Below, piece after piece: positions 14,594-19,089 of a stretch of DNA of 19,089 nt; position 1 is the stretch's first letter; every line of letters begins with the position of its first letter. The stretch is taken from contig CAZWRK010000078.1 of NCBI GenBank assembly GCA_964635875.1, forward strand, positions 1 through 19,089, written 5' to 3'. The notes under the pieces were generated by a model. It was given only the letters and a program-made list of their open reading frames with translations, did no database searches and was not told the origin of the DNA. This DNA is from CAZWRK01 sp964635875. GTDB lineage: Bacteria > Pseudomonadota > Gammaproteobacteria > Burkholderiales > Aquaspirillaceae. Position numbers and translations under genes: made by a program.

Positions 14594-15593
14594 AAAAACC
14601 TTGTTATGGCTGCAGTCCGGCGGCTGTGGCGGTTGTTCTTTATCGCTGTTGGGCGCAGACACGCCCGATCTTCTGACCGCGCTACGCTATGCCAATATTG
14701 ATCTGCTCTGGCACCCGTCTTTATCCGAAGCCTGTGGCGATGAGGTGTTAGAACTATTTGCACGGATTCGCAGCGGCGAACAAACCCTCGACATGCTGTG
14801 TATCGAAGGCGCGGTGTTGCAGGGCGAAGGCGGCCGCTTTCACCTGTTGGCGAATCAACAACCGATGGCGGATTGGATTGCCGCGCTTGCGCAACACGCC
14901 GCACAAGTGATTGCCGTCGGGACATGCGCGGCCTATGGCGGCATCAGCGCGGCGGGTGAAAATCTGACCGGCGCAACCGGCTTGGCCTATCACGATGCGA
15001 CCGCAGGCGGCTTGCTGGGCGGGGCGTTTCGCTCGCGGGCCAATTTGCCGGTGGTCAATATCGCCGGTTGCCCGACGCATCCGAATTGGGTGTTGGAAAC
15101 GCTCAGTTTGCTGGCCGCCGATGCCCTCGACGCCAGCGATCTTGATCCACTCGGGCGGCCCCGTTTTTACGCCGATCAATTGGTGCATCACGGGTGCGCC
15201 AAAAATGAGTTTTATGAATTTAAGGCCAGCGCCGAACAGCTCGGGCAAATCGGCTGCCAAATGGAATTTCTCGGCTGCAAAGGGACGCAAGCCCACGCCG
15301 ATTGCCATACCCGCCCGTGGAATGGAGAAGGCTCGTGCTTGTCGGGCGGCTATCCGTGCATCAACTGCACCGACCCCGAATTTGCCAAATCAAACCGCCC
15401 ATTCTTTGAAACGCCCAAAATGGCCGGTTTTCCGATTGGCCTGCCGACCGACATGCCTAAAGCGTGGTTTGTGGCGCTCTCGACCTTATCAAAATCGGCC
15501 ACGCCCAAGCGGGTTCGCGATAATGCCACCGCCGACCGCCTCCGCACCCCGCCCTCGCTGCCACCGCGCAAACCCTCGAAAGGTCGCCCATGA
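14577..15593 (+). CDS. hupU: Regulatory (H2-sensing) hydrogenase small subunit HupU/HoxB
   Basis: The electron-transfer subunit of the cytoplasmic H2 sensor, 338 aa. There is no Tat signal peptide, unlike uptake-hydrogenase small subunits. Proximal cluster ligands C17, C20, C117 and C165 are present. The extra two cysteines of the oxygen-tolerant six-Cys cluster are absent (CGGC in place of CTCC; Y120 where the second would lie). Distal cluster ligands are H204 or H205, C207, C227 and C234. The medial cluster has four cysteines (C243, C254, C261, C264), so three 4Fe-4S clusters are expected, as in known regulatory hydrogenases. The basic, proline-rich C-terminal tail (about 310-338) is long. 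It overlaps hoxA by 17 nt and hupV by 4 nt. Confidence 0.94.
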   Translation: MASNPKKTLLWLQSGGCGGCSLSLLGADTPDLLTALRYANIDLLWHPSLSEACGDEVLELFARIRSGEQTLDMLCIEGAVLQGEGGRFHLLANQQPMADWIAALAQHAAQVIAVGTCAAYGGISAAGENLTGATGLAYHDATAGGLLGGAFRSRANLPVVNIAGCPTHPNWVLETLSLLAADALDASDLDPLGRPRFYADQLVHHGCAKNEFYEFKASAEQLGQIGCQMEFLGCKGTQAHADCHTRPWNGEGSCLSGGYPCINCTDPEFAKSNRPFFETPKMAGFPIGLPTDMPKAWFVALSTLSKSATPKRVRDNATADRLRTPPSLPPRKPSKGRP

Positions 15594-17032
15594 GTCGCCG
15601 CATTATTGGGCCATTTAATCGCGTTGAAGGGGATCTGACGCTCAATCTCGAACTCGAACAAGGACGCATCCAGCGGGCAGAAGTGAATTCGCCGATGTTT
15701 CGCGGTTTTGAACGGATTTTGGTCGGCCGCCATGCACTGGACGCGCTGGCGATTGTGCCGCGTATTTGCGGGATTTGCTCGGTGTCGCAATCCATCGCCG
15801 CCGCGCACGCTTTGGCGCAACTGTACGGGGTGCGCCCACCAGCCAACGGCCAGCACGTCATGAATTTGACCCATGCGGCAGAAAATGTCGCCGATCATCT
15901 CAGCCATTTTTATCTGTTTTTTATGCCGGACTTTGCGCGGGACAGCTATGCCACACACGCTTGGCACGCGGCCGCCGCACAACGCTTTACCGCGCAGCGC
16001 GGCCAAGCACACGCCCCGATGTTGCAAGCGCGGGCGACGCTAATGCGCTGGATGGGCACCTTGGCCGGACATTGGCCGCATACGCTATCGCTACAAGCAG
16101 GCGGGGTGACGCGCACCATCAGCGCCGCCGAACGGATTCGCTTGCAACAGTGGCTGGGGCTGTTTCGGCAATTTTTGGAACAACACACGTTTGGCTGCGA
16201 TCTGGAAATCGTGGCCGCGCTGGACTCGGACGCCGCATTACAGGCGTGGGCGCAACGCTATCCAGCCAGTGATTTTGCGCATTTTTTACGCATCGCCGAG
16301 GCGCTCTCGCTGGCCGACTACGGGCAAGCATGGCAACGCTTTGTCGCCGCGCCCGCCTATCCGCAGCCCGAAGGCGGCAGCTGGAGTCCGGCGGGGGTTT
16401 GGGCGGGCGGGGAGATACACGCACTAGACGAAAATCAGATCCGCGAAGACCTCAGCGCCAGCTGGTATAGCGCAGCATCGGCACAGCATCCTTTTATGGG
16501 CGAGACCCAGATTGCCGCCGACAAAGCCGAAGCCTATAGCTGGTGCAAAGCGCCGCGCCTGAATGGTCTGCCCGCCGAAACCGGTGCCTTGGCGCGGGCG
16601 CTGATGCAAGGTCAGCCCTTGTTGACGGACTTGGTGAAACGCGATGGCGGCTCGGTGCGCAGCCGTGTGGTGGCGCGCGTCACCGAAATGGCGCGGCTGG
16701 TGCTGGCGATGGCAGATTGGCTGGCGGCTTTGTCGGTATCGGCCCCGTATTTCACGCCACTGCCCGCCGAGCCGGTGCAGTCGTCGGGGCGCGGTTTATG
16801 TGAGGCCGCGCGCGGGATGTTGGGGCATTGGGTGGTGCTCGATGGGGCGATCATTGAGCGCTATCAAATCATCGCCCCGACGACGTGGAATTTCTCGCCG
16901 CGCGATGCACTGGGGCAGGCGGGGCCGCTCGAAAAAGCCTTGGAACAGGTCGCGGCAGAGGACAAACATGCGCTGATGGTGCAACACATTGTGAGGAGCT
17001 TCGACCCATGTCAGGTGTGCACGGTGCACTAG
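15590..17032 (+). CDS. hupV: Regulatory (H2-sensing) hydrogenase large subunit HupV/HoxC
   Basis: The 480-aa NiFe-bearing subunit of the H2 sensor. Nickel ligands are C60 and C63 (RICGIC) and C474 and C477 (DPCQVCTVH). The protein ends exactly at the final histidine, so there is no C-terminal peptide to cleave and no need for HupD; this is a hallmark of the regulatory type. I62 and F110 occupy the positions of the two bulky residues that, in Ralstonia HoxC, narrow the gas channel and keep oxygen out; catalytic hydrogenases have Val and Leu there. Nickel insertion would still rely on the Hyp proteins encoded upstream. It overlaps hoxJ by 25 nt. Confidence 0.95.
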   Translation: MSRRIIGPFNRVEGDLTLNLELEQGRIQRAEVNSPMFRGFERILVGRHALDALAIVPRICGICSVSQSIAAAHALAQLYGVRPPANGQHVMNLTHAAENVADHLSHFYLFFMPDFARDSYATHAWHAAAAQRFTAQRGQAHAPMLQARATLMRWMGTLAGHWPHTLSLQAGGVTRTISAAERIRLQQWLGLFRQFLEQHTFGCDLEIVAALDSDAALQAWAQRYPASDFAHFLRIAEALSLADYGQAWQRFVAAPAYPQPEGGSWSPAGVWAGGEIHALDENQIREDLSASWYSAASAQHPFMGETQIAADKAEAYSWCKAPRLNGLPAETGALARALMQGQPLLTDLVKRDGGSVRSRVVARVTEMARLVLAMADWLAALSVSAPYFTPLPAEPVQSSGRGLCEAARGMLGHWVVLDGAIIERYQIIAPTTWNFSPRDALGQAGPLEKALEQVAAEDKHALMVQHIVRSFDPCQVCTVH

Positions 17033-18360
17033 AAAACGACCCCGAAGCGCAGGGACACGCCCTTGCAGAAAGCGCATGGATTGAGGTGATTCAGCGCATG
17101 GATGAGGTGTACGGCGAACTGTTGCACTCGCAAGAAACGCTCGAAGCCAAACACCGCGAACTCGCCGAGGCCCACCACCTGACCGAAGGAGTGCTGGCGG
17201 CGATGAGTGATGTGCTGGTAGTGTGCGACCCCCACGGCCAGATTCGTCAGGTCAACCGCGCCATTTTGCGCCTCAGCGCCTACACCGAGGCCGAGCTGAT
17301 TCAGCAACGTTTACCGATTTTGGCCGGAGATGACGCGGGATGCGAGCGGTTTAACACACTACTGCAAGCGCCGGTGCAAGAACACCACGATTGGGAGATT
17401 CCGCTGCAGCGCAAAACAGGCGAGCCGATTCCGGTGACGTGGAATATCAGCCCGCTGCACGATGGCGATGGGCGCTACGCGGGGTTTGTCGCGGTGGGGC
17501 GACCGGTGGGCGAATTGAAGCGCGCTTATGCCGAATTGCAAAGCGCGCATCTCGCCTTGCAGTCGGCGCAGCGACAATTGGTACAAGCGGAAAAACTCGC
17601 GTCGCTGGGCAAGCTAGTCGCGGGGGTAGCGCATGAATTGAATAATCCGATTAGCTTTATTCTCGGCAATGCCCATGCGATGGCGCGCTATAGTACCCGC
17701 CTGCGCGAGTATCTCGCAGCGATTCATCGCCTGCCGCTGCCGCCCGCGATCCATGAATTACGCGCCGCGCTGAAAATGGATCGACTGCTCGACGATTTGC
17801 CGTCGCTGACGGCCGGACTGATGGAAGGGGCGGAGCGCAGCAGCGAGATTGTCGATGCACTGAAACGGTTTTCAGCGGTTGAAGACAGTATTCGGCAGCG
17901 GGTGGATTTGGCCGAAATCGCGCAACGGGCATTGCATTGGGTGAGCCAAGCGACGTCGCAGCGGGTTGCGCAACGCTGCATCGGTTTGGATGCGCCGGTC
18001 TGGGTCGAAGGCTCGGCGAACCAGCTGCAGCAGGTGTTGGTGAATCTGATTCAGAATGGTTTTGATGCGGTCGAAGGGCGGCCGGAGGGGGCGATTCAGA
18101 TCGAGCTGCATCACGCCACGCCCGAACAGGGCATTGAATTAAGCGTGTGCGACAATGGCACCGGCATTCCTGAGGCGGCGTTGCTGAAAGTTTTTGATCC
18201 GTTTTTTACGACCAAAGCCGTCGGCAAAGGCACGGGGCTGGGCTTGTCGATTAGTCATGGCATTGTCGAGCGCCACCGTGGCACCCTGAGCGCCGCGAAT
18301 CGGCCAGAAGGCGGCGCTTGTTTTACGGTGCATTTGCCGTGGCCCACAGCGGCGGACTGA
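17008..18360 (+). CDS. hoxJ: Hydrogenase-regulating histidine kinase HoxJ/HupT
   Basis: A soluble sensor kinase of 450 aa without membrane segments, thought to receive the H2 signal by complexing with HupUV and to control HoxA phosphorylation. Order: an N-terminal helical, probably coiled-coil segment (25-60), a PAS domain (about 60-165), a second helix (168-196), the H-box SLGKLVAGVAHELNNPISFI with phosphoacceptor H209, then N-box N346-N350, G1 box DNGTGI at 382-387, F box DPFF at 397-400 and G2 box GKGTGLGLSI at 407-416. All catalytic boxes are intact, so the kinase looks functional. The ATG at 17008, preceded by GAGGAG, was chosen; the frame runs open to 16885 inside hupV, but those residues are not kinase-like. 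Confidence 0.93.
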   Translation: MSGVHGALENDPEAQGHALAESAWIEVIQRMDEVYGELLHSQETLEAKHRELAEAHHLTEGVLAAMSDVLVVCDPHGQIRQVNRAILRLSAYTEAELIQQRLPILAGDDAGCERFNTLLQAPVQEHHDWEIPLQRKTGEPIPVTWNISPLHDGDGRYAGFVAVGRPVGELKRAYAELQSAHLALQSAQRQLVQAEKLASLGKLVAGVAHELNNPISFILGNAHAMARYSTRLREYLAAIHRLPLPPAIHELRAALKMDRLLDDLPSLTAGLMEGAERSSEIVDALKRFSAVEDSIRQRVDLAEIAQRALHWVSQATSQRVAQRCIGLDAPVWVEGSANQLQQVLVNLIQNGFDAVEGRPEGAIQIELHHATPEQGIELSVCDNGTGIPEAALLKVFDPFFTTKAVGKGTGLGLSISHGIVERHRGTLSAANRPEGGACFTVHLPWPTAAD

Positions 18361-18426
18361 TTAGCGAGTTTCCATTTTGAATGAAAAGCGCAAACCCAAA
18401 CCCTGCTAAATCCCCTTTTTAAAAAT

Positions 18427-18439
18427 TAACCTTTTGTTT
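18427..18439 (-). promoter_or_regulatory. Possible IHF site upstream of hupE
   Basis: TAACCTTTTGTTT matches the reverse IHF consensus YAA-N4-TTGATW in 8 of 9 defined positions and lies about 50 nt upstream of the predicted start, a usual place for DNA bending at sigma-54 promoters. In such AT-rich sequence a chance match is likely. Confidence 0.25.
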
Positions 18440-18455
18440 TTAAGCTGTTTTTTTG

Positions 18456-18471
18456 TGGCACTGTTTTTGCA
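18456..18471 (+). promoter_or_regulatory. Sigma-54 (-24/-12) promoter of hupE
   Basis: TGGCAC-TGTTT-TTGCA matches the RpoN core consensus TGGCAC-N5-TTGCW perfectly. Transcription would start near 18482, about 36 nt before the hupE ATG, leaving a leader with the ribosome binding site GAGGAGA. It lies in a T-rich, non-coding 157-nt gap after hoxJ, where no intrinsic terminator is visible. Confidence 0.8.
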
Positions 18472-18517
18472 GTTCACTTTTTTATCTTGCCATTTGGCCT
18501 TCAATGAGGAGATCTCG

Positions 18518-19089
18518 ATGAAATTAACTTTGCGCGCATTGACCGGTGCATCGCTTGCGGTTTTAGCCAGTGCGGCCCACGCCCACACCGGACAAGGCCA
18601 TGAATTCACACTGATGGCGGGGGCAAGCCATCCGCTGTTTGGTTTAGATCATTTGCTGGCAATGTTGGCGGTGGGTCTATGGGCGGCACAACAAGGCGGG
18701 CGGGCGCGGTTTTGGGTACCGGCGGCTTTTGTGTTTTCGATGATGGCGGGCAGCGTGCTCGGCTATGCGGGCATCGCCATGCCTGCGGTAGAAACCGGCA
18801 TTGCGCTGTCGGTGCTGGTGTTTGGCTTGTTGACCGCACGGTGCGCGCGCTTGCCGTTGGCGGTCGGGATGGTGGTGACAGCGGCTTTTGCCTTGCTGCA
18901 CGGTCACGCCCACGGTATGGAAGCGCCTGCGAATAGCGCGTTCTGGTTGTACGGTCTGGGCTTTGTTGCTTCGACCGCGCTGCTGCATGGCTTGGGTTAT
19001 GTAGTCGGCAGCCAACTCAACGCACGGGCGCAGATGTGGCTGCGAATTGGCGGCGGCGTGATTGCCAGCGCCGGTTTGTGGATGTTGGC
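18518..19089 (+). CDS. hupE: HupE/UreJ family metal (probably nickel) permease, 3' end outside window
   Basis: At least 190 residues of an inner-membrane HupE/UreJ protein; the frame is still open at the window end, close to the usual family length of about 190-200. It starts with a signal-like segment (MKLTLRALTGASLAVLASAAHAH), consistent with cleavage after AHA. The family signature HPLFGLDHLLAM follows (about 38-49), then hydrophobic helices and the histidine-rich LLHGHAHGMEAP near 126-137 and LLHGLGYVVG. Rhizobial HupE transports nickel for hydrogenase synthesis, so this protein probably does the same; cobalt or other metals cannot be excluded. Its own sigma-54 promoter suggests H2-dependent expression with the hydrogenase genes. 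No HoxN-type permease or hypX is seen in the window. Confidence 0.88.
   Translation, partial: MKLTLRALTGASLAVLASAAHAHTGQGHEFTLMAGASHPLFGLDHLLAMLAVGLWAAQQGGRARFWVPAAFVFSMMAGSVLGYAGIAMPAVETGIALSVLVFGLLTARCARLPLAVGMVVTAAFALLHGHAHGMEAPANSAFWLYGLGFVASTALLHGLGYVVGSQLNARAQMWLRIGGGVIASAGLWML

Noticed and set aside
14709..14724. TGGCAC inside hupU as an internal sigma-54 promoter
   Set aside because: The -12 half is TTTA, lacking the essential GC.
18361..18455. Rho-independent terminator after hoxJ
   Set aside because: T-runs are present but no GC-rich stem precedes them.

Overview
The window is about 60% GC, densely coded, and looks like a chromosomal segment of a beta- or gammaproteobacterium that oxidises hydrogen. 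The species cannot be read from it. The evidence for this is a complete accessory, maturation and H2-sensing gene set in the same order as the membrane-bound-hydrogenase region of Cupriavidus/Ralstonia (hoxMLOQRTV-hypABFCDE-hoxABCJ), together with a type I-E CRISPR-Cas fragment.

Left part (1-2883, minus strand): a full-length type I-E cas3 is followed by a very short cse1 (casA) remnant. The remnant runs directly into one CRISPR-type repeat at 82-109. The rest of Cascade, cas1, cas2 and any array are absent from the visible sequence. Positions 1-81 show no further repeat.

Intergenic region (2884-3120): this separates cas3 from the divergently oriented hydrogenase genes. It holds an AT-rich stretch next to cas3, about 100 nt that are very C-rich and G-poor on the plus strand, a sigma-54 (-24/-12) promoter at 3072-3086, and a perfect 7-bp inverted repeat over the predicted transcription start.

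Central part (3121-13057, plus strand): hupDFGHIJK-hypABFCDE. Most genes are coupled by ATGA or short overlaps. HypABCDEF build and insert the NiFe(CN)2CO centre. HupD is the large-subunit endopeptidase. HupF-K are the extra assembly factors typical of oxygen-tolerant uptake hydrogenases. The structural genes hupSL(C), usually just upstream of hupD, are not in the window.

Regulatory part (13154-18360): after an intergenic stem-loop come hoxA (NtrC-type regulator with the GAFTGA sigma-54 contact motif), hupU/hoxB and hupV/hoxC (the H2-sensing regulatory hydrogenase) and hoxJ/hupT (PAS histidine kinase), all overlapping. The region 18361-18517 carries a nearly perfect second sigma-54 promoter. 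It drives hupE (HupE/UreJ, probable nickel or metal permease), which runs off the right end.

Taken together, H2 sensed by HupUV would be relayed through HoxJ to HoxA. HoxA would then act on both sigma-54 promoters, coordinating assembly proteins and probable nickel uptake. No tRNA, rRNA, transposase or clear rho-independent terminator was seen.
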